30,241 bases of DNA, from assembly GCA_038217425.1 (NCBI GenBank), contig JBBQPM010000076.1, forward strand, positions 1-30,241. Direction: 5' to 3'. The DNA is from JAIEPT01 sp038217425 (GTDB lineage: Bacteria; Planctomycetota; Planctomycetia; Gemmatales; Gemmataceae). The first letter of the stretch is position 1. Each line of letters starts with the position of its first letter. The translations under genes and the position numbers were made by a program. Shown here piece after piece: positions 16,721-24,223 of this stretch. The notes beneath the pieces were generated by a model. The model did not search any database. It saw nothing but the letters and a program-made list of their open reading frames with translations, and was not told the DNA's origin.

Positions 16721-18217
16721 TCATCGCACCGCTTGTAAGACGTCGATCTCGATTTTCCCTAACACCCGGATCACCGGCAGCAAGGGCAACATCGTCCGTT
16801 CGTCGTGCCAACTTTGGTCCGCGATTTTAATGTGCGTCGCCCCCACGTAGCCGCGTCCCAGCGTCGCATCCAGCGCCTGCCACGCCCCCTTGACATGGAC
16901 TTCAGTCCACATATGAAAGGCGAATACCGGACCGCCCGGCGTGTCGGCGTAAATTAGGCCCATCGCCGTCCGGCTGGGAACCCCCTCGGCTCGGCACATC
17001 GCCGACATTAACATCGCCGACTCCGTGCAATCTCCTTGCAAAGTCCGTGCCACATGATCCGCCGTCGCCAGCGCCTCGTGGTTGGCCACCTTCACCCGCG
17101 CTTTCACGTATTTCTCGATGAGTAGTGCTTTTTGCCAGGCATCCTTTTCGAGCCCGACCGCCGAACGCGCGTGCTCCTTCACTTTCACGTCGCCACACCC
17201 CAGAAAGTAGCTGCTCTCCAGATATTCGGGCCCGACCTTTTCTTGCGGCACGCCCCCCGCCTGAATCGTCATCTCGAGCAAGTCTTTGCCCTTCTTCTCG
17301 ATCTTTTGTCGGGCGTCGTGTGCGAACACCGTGAACGGATCGTCCTCGTCACGCACGCGGATGCGGTATGTCGCCAGCGACGTCACATACGGCGCCCCGA
17401 TCTTCTGCTTGATCGACACGTACTGATTAATCCCGATTTCGATTTGCGGCGCCACGCCTCCCATGCTCAGGGCGGCTTCCTTCGTGGTCCGGTACTGAAT
17501 CAACTTGCCCAGCGAAAACTCCGACTCCTGGCGAATCGGCATCAGCGTTTCATCGAGCCAAACGTGCAGCGTCGGGAGCTGAAATTCCTGGATTTTTCGC
17601 GGTTTGATTTCCACGCGCAGCAGCTTCTTGTTCAGTTTGGAACCGAACATCTCGACTTCCTCGTAGTCATGGACGGTGACGTCCTGCGTGAGCACGAGAT
17701 TGATGAACGGCTCGAAGGCGTTGAAGGTGAACTTGTCGCCGGGCTTCACGTTTTTGTCTTGAAAGATCAGCCGTTGACGAAAGAGACCGATGGCGCTGTC
17801 GTCCCAGGGCGCGGGCTTGAGCGGTCCCTTGCCGACTTCGGTGAGGCGCAGGCTATCGCCGTGGACGTCGCCGCGGACGACGGTGGCTTGATTCTTGCCC
17901 AGGTATTGTTTCATGAAGGTGCCGACGACTTTGCCGGCGGGGGTTTCCAGATCGCCGACGTCGAGGTCAACTTCGATGGCCGTGCCGAACCGTTTGACGC
18001 CCAGGTGGAGATGGAGCATGGCGTCCAGATATTTTTTGCCGCCGTTCTCGGCTTCGCGCACCCGAAGGACGCCGTAGCCCGCTTGCGCGGGGGGCCCGGT
18101 CGGGCCTTTGATGAACGCGGCGTCCCACGCCTCGTAGAGAATGCGACCGGCGGTTTCCTGAGCCGGCAGCGCGGCGCCCAAACCGAAGAAGACGAGTGCG
18201 AACATTCCGTGACGCAT
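16721..18217 (-). CDS. Secreted transglutaminase-like (papain-fold) protein
   Basis: 498 residues. Residues 1-19 are a signal peptide (MRHGMFALVFFGLGAALPA). Residues about 25-330 are a beta-rich region without known motif, and the C-terminal part is a transglutaminase-like domain: C397 in LQGDCTESAML, H435 in FHMWTEVHV and D450 in ALDATLG form the expected Cys-His-Asp triad. In bacteria such domains act as cysteine proteases or cross-linking/peptide-processing enzymes; the substrate is not visible here. The start at 18217 is supported by GGAG seven bases upstream and by the signal peptide. It lies 77 bp downstream of the HD-GYP gene stop on the same strand. Confidence 0.88.
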   Translation of the reverse strand: MRHGMFALVFFGLGAALPAQETAGRILYEAWDAAFIKGPTGPPAQAGYGVLRVREAENGGKKYLDAMLHLHLGVKRFGTAIEVDLDVGDLETPAGKVVGTFMKQYLGKNQATVVRGDVHGDSLRLTEVGKGPLKPAPWDDSAIGLFRQRLIFQDKNVKPGDKFTFNAFEPFINLVLTQDVTVHDYEEVEMFGSKLNKKLLRVEIKPRKIQEFQLPTLHVWLDETLMPIRQESEFSLGKLIQYRTTKEAALSMGGVAPQIEIGINQYVSIKQKIGAPYVTSLATYRIRVRDEDDPFTVFAHDARQKIEKKGKDLLEMTIQAGGVPQEKVGPEYLESSYFLGCGDVKVKEHARSAVGLEKDAWQKALLIEKYVKARVKVANHEALATADHVARTLQGDCTESAMLMSAMCRAEGVPSRTAMGLIYADTPGGPVFAFHMWTEVHVKGAWQALDATLGRGYVGATHIKIADQSWHDERTMLPLLPVIRVLGKIEIDVLQAVR

Positions 18218-18294
18218 ACCAACACTCCGCTTGAGCGGGGGGATCGGATCCACCGAAATTGTAACCGAACCTCGCCGGGAAGACACGGCCAATT

Positions 18295-19320
18295 TCACGT
18301 GCCGTGCGGCGGATTCATCATCCGGGCAAAGATCGGCGCCAGCGCGGGATCGAACTGCGTGCCGCTGCCGTCCAGCAGCACCTCCAGCGCGACCTCGGGC
18401 TTGAGCATCGTGCGGTAGGCGCGCGAGCTCGTCAGCGCGTCGAAACAGTCGGCCAGGGCGATGATCCGCGCGACCAGCGGAATCTCGACGCCGCGCAGCC
18501 CGTCGGGATAGCCGCCGCCGTCGAAACGCTCGTGATGATGGCGGATGCCGTGTAAGATCGTTCGGCTGCGAATGATCGGCTTCAGGATCCGTTCGCCAAT
18601 CGCCGGATGATCGCGGACCAGATCGAACTCACTGGGGGTCAGGATGTCGGGCTTGTTGAGGATTCCCTCGGCCATGCCGACCTTGCCGATGTCATGCAGT
18701 TTCGCCGAGAGCGAGACCTGTTTGACGAATCGGCCCGGCAAACGTAGCGCCTCGGCCAGGCGCACGGAGAGCCGGGCGACACGTATGGAATGGCCCGAGG
18801 TGTACGGATCGCGGGCTTCAAGGGTGCGGACCAGACTGTTGACGGCGGAGAAAAACGTCTGTTTGAGCCGGCGCGTTTTGCGGGCGAGCTTGACCTCCAG
18901 CCGGTGCTGGCCTTGTTCGCTCTGCCAGCGGAGATGATACGCCGTGAGCGTGGCTTGCAGGGCGTGATGAAATTCGTCGAGGTTGATCGGTTTGAGGAAG
19001 TAATGGTGCGCGCCGGCTTGCAAGCAGCGGAACATCGCGTCGTCCTCGTCCCCGGCGGTGACGACGATGACGGAGATCTCGGGCCAACGCTTCTGGATCT
19101 CGCGCACCAGCCAATCGCCCCCGCGTCCCGGCATGCGCAAATCCGTCACCACGATCGGCGTCGGCTGACGCTTTAGCATCTCCAGCGCCGCTTCTGCCGT
19201 GTGCGCCGACTGGCACTCGAAATCCCACATCGCCGCCGCCCGGCACAGGACGTCGAGCGCGGCGTCGTCGTCATCGACGATCGTCAGACGGCAGCGGTCG
19301 GAGCCGAGGAGTTGCGGCAC
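18295..19320 (-). CDS. RpfG-type response regulator with HD-GYP phosphodiesterase domain
   Basis: 341 residues. An N-terminal receiver domain (about 11-128) has the acidic pocket DDDD (16-19), phospho-acceptor D60 in VVTDLRMPG, T88 and K110 in LKPI. After a helical linker, an HD-GYP domain (about 155-330) has SGHS (175-178), the catalytic H209-D210 in KLHDIGKVG, HHHERFDGGGYPDG with the GYP at 270-272, and DCFDALTSSRAYR. Such proteins degrade cyclic di-GMP when phosphorylated. I choose a GTG start at 19320 because AAAGG lies eight bases upstream and a promoter is found 60 bases further on; the frame stays open 192 codons upstream through the methyltransferase gene, with no protein character. 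The partner sensor kinase is not in the window. Confidence 0.93.
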   Translation of the reverse strand: MPQLLGSDRCRLTIVDDDDAALDVLCRAAAMWDFECQSAHTAEAALEMLKRQPTPIVVTDLRMPGRGGDWLVREIQKRWPEISVIVVTAGDEDDAMFRCLQAGAHHYFLKPINLDEFHHALQATLTAYHLRWQSEQGQHRLEVKLARKTRRLKQTFFSAVNSLVRTLEARDPYTSGHSIRVARLSVRLAEALRLPGRFVKQVSLSAKLHDIGKVGMAEGILNKPDILTPSEFDLVRDHPAIGERILKPIIRSRTILHGIRHHHERFDGGGYPDGLRGVEIPLVARIIALADCFDALTSSRAYRTMLKPEVALEVLLDGSGTQFDPALAPIFARMMNPPHGT

Positions 19321-19387
19321 AACCCAGGCCTTTCTATGTGAAACTCCGCGCGGGCATGGCAGAGCAAGAAGATGGGGGCGAAAGGTG

Positions 19388-19415
19388 ACTATAACCGGTT
19401 TGGGAGAGGACGCAA
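19388..19415 (-). promoter_or_regulatory. Promoter of the HD-GYP regulator gene
   Basis: On the minus strand TTGCGT (19415-19410) and TATAGT (19393-19388) are separated by 16 bp, embedded in CCGGTTATAGTC. Transcription would begin near 19381, about 60 bases before the GTG start. The 12-bp gactataaccgg core recurs in the promoter of the methyltransferase gene. Confidence 0.5.
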
Positions 19416-19492
19416 GACGTGGTAAACTGTTTCCGACCTGACGGCTCTTCGGCGAGTGCCGAATGTTGCGATCAGGAGGGTTGTAGCGATTT

Positions 19493-20326
19493 TCAGGCCT
19501 TGCGCGCCGAGGCGAGCAGCACCTCTCCCCGCCGCGCCACCAAGGACGTCCACGACACGAGCTGCGCCGCCAGCTGCGTCCGCAAGAGACCCAGCCCGCC
19601 GATCCGCTGCGCGGAACGCTTGAGCCAGGCAGGGCGGCGCAACATCCGGATTCGAATTTGCCGAAAGCCCGCTCGAAGCAACCCGGCACGCAGCGACGCC
19701 GGTGCGAAGTGGACTTGCTGACGGGGGACGTCGAGTCCCTGCCACGCGGAGGAGAACCAGTCGACGCCCCAACTCTCCAGATTGGCGGTACGCACGATGA
19801 GCCGCCCCGTCGGCGCCAGGATGCGCCAGGCCGTGCGCAGCGTCTGCAACGGTTCCGCCGACATCCCCAGGGTGTCCCAAAACGTGATCTGATCAAAGGA
19901 TTCGCTGGGCAGTTGCGCGAGCACCAATGCTTCGAGATGGATGCCGACGGCCTGCCAGCCGAGCGTTCGCATGCGCGTCAGGAACGCGCCGTCGCCGTAG
20001 CCGACGTCGAGCAGGCGTTTCTGACCGTGCGGCGGCAGGGCATGGCGCCAGTTGTTTCGGCCCGGCAGTCGCCGACCCCAGGAGGCGAGCGCGGAACTTT
20101 CGTGGGCGGGCCGCGGGGAAATAGGCGTGGGAGTGAAAACAGGTCGCGGATTGGTGAAGCAGAGGTCGCATTCGTTGCAGCGCACCAATAGATAGCGCCG
20201 GTCGGTCGCGTGCTCGGCCGCTTCCAGCCAGGGCCGCCAGCGCGGACTGGAGCACAGGGGGCAATCCCCTTCCTCCCATGTCGCGGGCGTTTCAAAGGCA
20301 AGCTGTGCGACTCGGCTAACGTCCAT
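19493..20326 (-). CDS. SAM-dependent methyltransferase with N-terminal zinc ribbon
   Basis: 277 residues. An N-terminal zinc-ribbon-like element has C22-x2-C25 (CPLC) and C50-x2-C53 (CNEC). The class I methyltransferase domain follows with motif I LLDVGYGDGAFL (105-116), then FDQITFWDTLGM (acidic motif II/III region) and LRTAWRILAPTGRLIVRTAN. This architecture (zinc ribbon plus Methyltransf_11/23) is usual in sugar or cell-envelope clusters, but no such cluster is here. The start at 20326 is set by GGAGGG six bases upstream; the frame continues upstream into a palindromic repeat without protein character. Substrate unknown. Confidence 0.88.
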   Translation of the reverse strand: MDVSRVAQLAFETPATWEEGDCPLCSSPRWRPWLEAAEHATDRRYLLVRCNECDLCFTNPRPVFTPTPISPRPAHESSALASWGRRLPGRNNWRHALPPHGQKRLLDVGYGDGAFLTRMRTLGWQAVGIHLEALVLAQLPSESFDQITFWDTLGMSAEPLQTLRTAWRILAPTGRLIVRTANLESWGVDWFSSAWQGLDVPRQQVHFAPASLRAGLLRAGFRQIRIRMLRRPAWLKRSAQRIGGLGLLRTQLAAQLVSWTSLVARRGEVLLASARKA

Positions 20327-20348
20327 CCGCGACCCTCCGTGGTCGGCG

Positions 20349-20376
20349 ACTATAACCGGATGTGCGAAAACGTCAA
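20349..20376 (-). promoter_or_regulatory. Sigma-70-like promoter of the methyltransferase gene
   Basis: On the minus strand TTGACG (20376-20371) and TATAGT (20354-20349) are 16 bp apart, each matching five of six consensus bases. Transcription would start near 20342, so the leader is only about 16 bases and contains the GGAGGG site. Confidence 0.7.
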
Positions 20377-20407
20377 CAGGAACGAGCAGACTCGTTATCG
20401 ATGGGGT

Positions 20408-20540
20408 GCGCCAATGGATTCTGGCGAGCCCGGTCGCGTAAGCGCCTGGAGCACAGCATCCCGTGCGGTTACTCCAGGCGCTTACGCGCCCTGGCTCGCC
20501 GGTTATGCCGGGACGAGTGCCGGAAACCATTGGCGCGCCC
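20408..20540. repeat. Long palindromic repeat 'GGCGAGCC...GTAAGCGCC', full copy
   Basis: The outer arms gcgccaatgg (20408-20417) and ccattggcgc (20527-20536) are exact complements. The inner arms 20421-20451 and 20472-20502 pair at 28 of 31 positions around a 20-base loop. The right end, 20506-20540, recurs exactly in inverted orientation at 30207-30241. The element abuts the stop codon of the gene at 20540 (which shares base 20540) and stands before the methyltransferase promoter. Confidence 0.9.
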
Positions 20541-20911
20541 TATCGATGCAGCACCAGCACTCCGGTGGGGGACTGCCTCAAGAAGAGCGTCGCCTCGCCG
20601 CCGGCGGGCATCTGGATGGGGAGGTCGCGCATGAGGTTGCGTGAGGATTGGTTGGCGTCGAAGGCGGAGAAGAAACGCACGCCCCCGGCGGGGACATTGA
20701 AGTCGCTGGCAACTTTGCCGACCGGAATCACGAGAGCCGGGCCGCGCCGCACCATGCCGCCGATATTGCTCGCCCCCTGAATCAAGACCGGAACGTTCGA
20801 CTGATTGTAGATCGTAACCGTCACATTCCCTTTGATTTGAGCCGACGCGAAATCGCTCATGCCGAAAAGGCAAATCAGGACGAGGCCGACATTTTTCACC
20901 ATCGCGTTCAT
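20540..20911 (-). CDS. Small secreted protein of unknown function
   Basis: 123 residues. The first 24 residues are a signal peptide ending ASA before QIKG. The mature part of about 99 residues is beta-rich (VTVTIYNQSNVPVLI, ATLFLRQSPTGVLVLHR), probably one small beta-sandwich; no cysteines or known motifs are present in it. Start at 20911 with AGGTG about five bases upstream; the ATG at 20902 is an alternative. The stop codon TAG starts at the very edge of a palindromic repeat, so the last codons may have been shaped by that element. Confidence 0.7.
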   Translation of the reverse strand: MNAMVKNVGLVLICLFGMSDFASAQIKGNVTVTIYNQSNVPVLIQGASNIGGMVRRGPALVIPVGKVASDFNVPAGGVRFFSAFDANQSSRNLMRDLPIQMPAGGEATLFLRQSPTGVLVLHR

Positions 20912-21121
20912 GGATCACCTGGATTCGCGACCCCAGTGGGTCACAAAAGGAACGTAACAAGTTTCGGCTCTTGCGCCAAAAAAATCTTTCCCCCACGAAA
21001 AACAATGCGTACACTGGACATTTGCTAAGATTCCGTTATCTGAAACTTGGTCCGTCCTTTCAAGGTAACATGTCCAGGCCCTGGAGAGGGCGATTTACGC
21101 TTTTTATCGAGGAGATGCAAC

Positions 21122-22117
21122 ATGCAAGTTTTCCGTCGCGCCCTCTGGGGGGCGCTGGTCGTCGGATTGATCCCCGCCGCTTCGCTGCGAGCCGTCGATC
21201 CCAACCTGCTCCCTGCGGACACCGAATTTCTGTTCTCGATCAACATTCGGCAAGCGATCGACTCCGACGTCGCCAAGAACAACAAGGATCTGGTCGAAAA
21301 GATTCGCCAGGACGTTTCGAAGAAGATCGAGGAGAACGGCTCCTTCAAGAAGTTCATCACCAAGGCCGGTATCGATCTCGGTAAGAACATCGACAGCGTC
21401 ACCGTGGCTTCGGACGGTTCGCAGGAACTCGATTCGGGCTTCATCGTGCTGAGCGGCAGTTTCGACTCCGACAAGATCTACACGGCTTCGGAAGAGGCGG
21501 CGAAAGAGTCTAACGAATCGTTCAAGATCAGCAAGCTGGGCGATCACCGCATGATGGAGATCACGGTGAAGAACGAGAAGACCGTCTTCGCCAGCGTGAT
21601 TCGCGACAAGCATCTGGTCGCGGCGCCGACCAAGGAACAGCTCGTCGGCGCCATCGGCCGGCTGACCGCGGCCAAGGTCGCCAACTTCAAGCCGAGCTTC
21701 CGCGCCACGCTGGCGACGCTCCCGGCGAATCCGACCGTCTCGATCGTCGCCACCGCCGACGCCTTCGCCAAGATGGTCAAGAACAACCCGCGCGTCCCCG
21801 CGCAGGTCATCGATCAACTCGCGAACTTCGAGGGCGCCAGCTTCGGCATCAGTCTTGGCAAGAAGGTCGAAATGCTCGCGTCGATCAATGCCAAGGACGC
21901 CGACTCCGCGATGCAGACGAAGTTCCTGCTCGACTTCGTTCTCGGCACGCTAAAGGGCCAGGCGCAAAACGCCGCCCAAGCCGACGAAAAACTCGCCCCC
22001 CTCGCCGCCATGGCCAAGACGTTGGTCTCCGGCATCAACGGCTCCACGATCACGATCCGCGGCGAAGCCACCCAGGAAAACATCGAAGCCCTGGTCAAGC
22101 TCCTGCCCAAGAATTAG
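21122..22117 (+). CDS. Secreted protein of unknown function
   Basis: 331 residues from the ATG at 21122, which has GAGGAG seven bases upstream. Residues 1-24 are a signal peptide ending SLRA before VDPN. The mature protein is Lys/Ala/Asp-rich with alternating helix and strand (LLPADTEFLFSINIRQAIDSD near the N-terminus, GSFDSDKIYTASEEAAKES, STITIRGEATQENIEALVKLLP at the end). I know similar uncharacterised proteins from planctomycetes, which start by describing a value that 'leads to' a surface-like fold, but have no function to give. It has its own intrinsic terminator and diverges from the small secreted protein gene. Confidence 0.8.
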   Translation: MQVFRRALWGALVVGLIPAASLRAVDPNLLPADTEFLFSINIRQAIDSDVAKNNKDLVEKIRQDVSKKIEENGSFKKFITKAGIDLGKNIDSVTVASDGSQELDSGFIVLSGSFDSDKIYTASEEAAKESNESFKISKLGDHRMMEITVKNEKTVFASVIRDKHLVAAPTKEQLVGAIGRLTAAKVANFKPSFRATLATLPANPTVSIVATADAFAKMVKNNPRVPAQVIDQLANFEGASFGISLGKKVEMLASINAKDADSAMQTKFLLDFVLGTLKGQAQNAAQADEKLAPLAAMAKTLVSGINGSTITIRGEATQENIEALVKLLPKN

Positions 22118-22146
22118 TGATTGCCCCGCACGGAATCATACGCACG

Positions 22147-22179
22147 AGGGCCAGCCGTCATCAGCGGCTGGCCCTTTTT
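22147..22179 (+). terminator. Intrinsic terminator after the secreted protein gene
   Basis: An 11-bp perfect GC-rich stem (22147-22157 with 22165-22175), a seven-base loop and a run of five Ts (22175-22179), located 30 bases past the stop at 22117. It ends eight bases before the convergent stop at 22187. Confidence 0.93.
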
Positions 22180-22186
22180 GCGTTGC

Positions 22187-23818
22187 TTACTTCTTGGGCG
22201 ATTCCCAGATCCCTTCGATCAGCGCGAAAATCTCCGGTTCCGCCTCGCGCAGCTCGGCGCGGTTGAACGGAAAGAAATCGTTAACGCCGAAATACGCTTC
22301 CGTCATCTCGGCGAAAAACTCCATCGGCGTCGTCAGGGCGTAATGCTTGACGCGCTTGCCGTTAAAGAGCAACGTCTTGTCGCCGCGTCCGCTTTTTTGG
22401 TAGTTCGAGTAAGCTTCGCGGATACGCGGTTCGTCGAATCCCAGCACCTGATCGTGAAAGGCGTGCGCCAGTTCGTGGAGGATCACCCACGGCTGTTCGC
22501 GAATATTGCGCGACGTCGCGAGATCGGCAGCACGCGGGATATGAACGCATTTTGCAAGGTCGGCCGAGTAGCCATTGCCCTTGAGCCAGCCGACGCTCGG
22601 ATGATACTGCATCGGCACAAGTTTGCCGTGCGAAAGATCGACGACGATCGTAACCGCCTGTAGCTTTTCGAGCTTGTCCTTGGGGACGACGACGACGATG
22701 TCGCTGAGCTTCGCCTCGAGAAATCGAAGCGCCTTCACGCCGAGCGCCTCGTGGGGCGCGTGGAGCAACCGGTCGTCGACGCGTATGGTCCACCCTTCGA
22801 TCGTGCGCGTCGTATGCGACTTCGGCAACGTTGGATCGACTTGCACCTTCTTCATCGGCGCCAGCAGCGAGATCATTCCCTTGCCCAGGGCATCGCCGAC
22901 CAGGAACAACGTCTCGGCGTTGCCGAACTCGTGGTGTCCATGCCCCGGATTAGGCGAATCTTCGGGTCGGCGAACGAAGTCGCGCGTCTCGACGAAGGCG
23001 ACCGTCCCCTGAAACTCGGCACGAGCAGCCGCGGCTTTTTGCGCCAGACGAAGCGTGTTCCACGCGCCCGGCGCCTGCACCCAGGGCCCGGTCAATTCGC
23101 CGACGACCACAGGCAGGCTCGGCGCCTCCAGATCCTTGCGGACGTCCTTGATCAGGTTGACCAGATTCTGTTCGTATTCAGGGACGGCGTTCTTGGGATC
23201 GACGCCGTCGTTCCAGCCCTGATACCAGACGAAGCCCGCCAACTCGTAACCCTGGCCCTTGTAATCGGGGAAGTCGGTCTTGAGATTCGTGAGCGCCACG
23301 CGGACTTCCGCCAACATTTTCTTGTAGTAGATCCCGACCTCGCCCCCGGAACTTGGCGGCCGAAAATCCTTGTAGAGACTTTTTCCTCCCCACGCCGTCT
23401 TAATTAAAAGAACCTGGTTGTCGAGGCGATCGCCGAGGACGTGGCCGAACTGCAGTTCCGGGCCGAAGTGGTGTTTGCCGCCGTAGGCTGAGAACGCGAT
23501 GGTGAGCGGGCCGGACAGAAGCGGATGCTTCTCGCGCTGATAGCGGACCCAGACGTCGTTGCGAACGGTCCATTCGCCGGCCGCGTTCTTGAGGTGCTTG
23601 AAGAGGGGCGCCTTGGCCGGGTCGCTCATCAAGGCCTTTAGCGTCCCTTTGCCGTCGTTGTAGTTCTTGCCGTCAAGGTCCGCGACCGCGTGCCCTTCCA
23701 TATTCGATTGGCCGGCGAGGATGAAGACTTTGACTGGCTTCGGAGCATCGCCCGCTTCCGCGACGAAGGCAGGCCAGGCCAAGGTGCAAAGGACGAGCAC
23801 AGTTGGTGCGTATTTCAT
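22187..23818 (-). CDS. Secreted fusion of a SASA-type esterase domain and a zincin metalloprotease-like domain
   Basis: 543 residues. Residues 1-22 are a signal peptide. Residues about 28-320 form a sialate O-acetylesterase (SASA, DUF303) domain with the nucleophile S38 in FILAGQSNMEG, GHHEFGN (294-300) as the likely catalytic His region, and LIKTAWGGKSL and WYQGWND as family blocks. Residues about 325-543 are a second domain with HELAH (H448, E449, H452) and EFFAEMTEAYFG (500-511), where E504 or E507 could be a third zinc ligand, as in gluzincins. Each half is an extracellular hydrolase; together they may act on an acetylated glycan or glycoprotein, which is inference. A GGA ribosome site is about 12 bases upstream of the start. 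A palindromic repeat unit lies directly upstream and may hold or replace the promoter. Confidence 0.88.
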   Translation of the reverse strand: MKYAPTVLVLCTLAWPAFVAEAGDAPKPVKVFILAGQSNMEGHAVADLDGKNYNDGKGTLKALMSDPAKAPLFKHLKNAAGEWTVRNDVWVRYQREKHPLLSGPLTIAFSAYGGKHHFGPELQFGHVLGDRLDNQVLLIKTAWGGKSLYKDFRPPSSGGEVGIYYKKMLAEVRVALTNLKTDFPDYKGQGYELAGFVWYQGWNDGVDPKNAVPEYEQNLVNLIKDVRKDLEAPSLPVVVGELTGPWVQAPGAWNTLRLAQKAAAARAEFQGTVAFVETRDFVRRPEDSPNPGHGHHEFGNAETLFLVGDALGKGMISLLAPMKKVQVDPTLPKSHTTRTIEGWTIRVDDRLLHAPHEALGVKALRFLEAKLSDIVVVVPKDKLEKLQAVTIVVDLSHGKLVPMQYHPSVGWLKGNGYSADLAKCVHIPRAADLATSRNIREQPWVILHELAHAFHDQVLGFDEPRIREAYSNYQKSGRGDKTLLFNGKRVKHYALTTPMEFFAEMTEAYFGVNDFFPFNRAELREAEPEIFALIEGIWESPKK

Positions 23819-23836
23819 GATTGGTGATTCCTTTTT

Positions 23837-23945
23837 TACCGTGCTCGGTCGATAATGAGACGTTCGCGTTTTCTTTCCGAGCCGGAAGCGTCAGCGACGA
23901 TCTTCGCAAAATCGTCGCTGACGCTTCCGGCTCGGAAAGTCGACG
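23837..23945. repeat. Hairpin repeat unit A (109 bp)
   Basis: A leader of about 36 bases (taccgtgctcggtcgataat...) followed by a perfect 29-bp inverted repeat, 23873-23901 with 23911-23939, around a nine-base loop cttcgcaaa. The unit is repeated in the same orientation at 23974-24081, with a 28-base spacer between. Confidence 0.93.
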
Positions 23946-23970
23946 ACTTACTTCTACTCGCTTGCTCCTT

Positions 23971-24216
23971 TTATACCGTGCTCGGTCGATAATGAGACGT
24001 TCGCGATTCTTTCCGAGCCGGAAGCGTTAGCGACGATCTTCGCAAAATCGTCGCTGACGCTTCCGGCTCGGAAAGTCGACGGCAAGGTTGAACGGCCGAA
24101 CCGAAGATCTCTAAACGCTCTACCTGATACGTTTGGCACAACGCGTTCAATTCGGCTCGTCGATCGCGAATGACGTCAATCATGTGCGTTCTCGTCACAG
24201 ATTCCGTTAGTGACAT
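23971..24216 (-). pseudogene. Truncated MNT-type nucleotidyltransferase gene interrupted by a hairpin repeat
   Basis: The first 45 codons from 24216 (to 24082) read as the start of a minimal nucleotidyltransferase: IDVIRDRRAELNALCQTYQ followed by VERLEIFGSAV, the strand and the beginning of the GSxxRG...D-x-D active site. Right after FGSAVQPC the frame enters hairpin unit B and continues for 36 meaningless codons to a stop at 23971. The catalytic aspartates are lost, so it cannot be active. GGTGAG precedes the ATG, which begins seven bases past the stop of the E2 gene. MNT genes usually pair with a HEPN gene; none is found here. Confidence 0.7.
23974..24081. repeat. Hairpin repeat unit B (108 bp)
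   Basis: Nearly identical to unit A, differing by a one-base deletion and two or three substitutions. The arms 24009-24037 and 24047-24075 pair at 28 of 29 positions, the exception being a T for C that would still pair as G-U. Its right edge coincides with the last native codon of the truncated nucleotidyltransferase gene. Confidence 0.93.
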
Positions 24217-24223
24217 TCTATGC

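Noticed and set aside
17132..18418. A 428-codon open frame antisense to the transglutaminase-like gene
   Set aside because: The opposite strand has a signal peptide and a complete Cys-His-Asp triad; the antisense translation has neither motif nor start signal.
19321..19896. N-terminal extension of the HD-GYP regulator to an upstream ATG
   Set aside because: The extra 192 codons lie over the methyltransferase gene, are Arg/Ser-rich, and a promoter plus ribosome site support the GTG at 19320.
23837..24081. Tandem repeats resembling a minimal CRISPR array
   Set aside because: Units are 108-109 bp with long inverted repeats and only one 28-base spacer; there are no cas genes. They are hairpin repeats.
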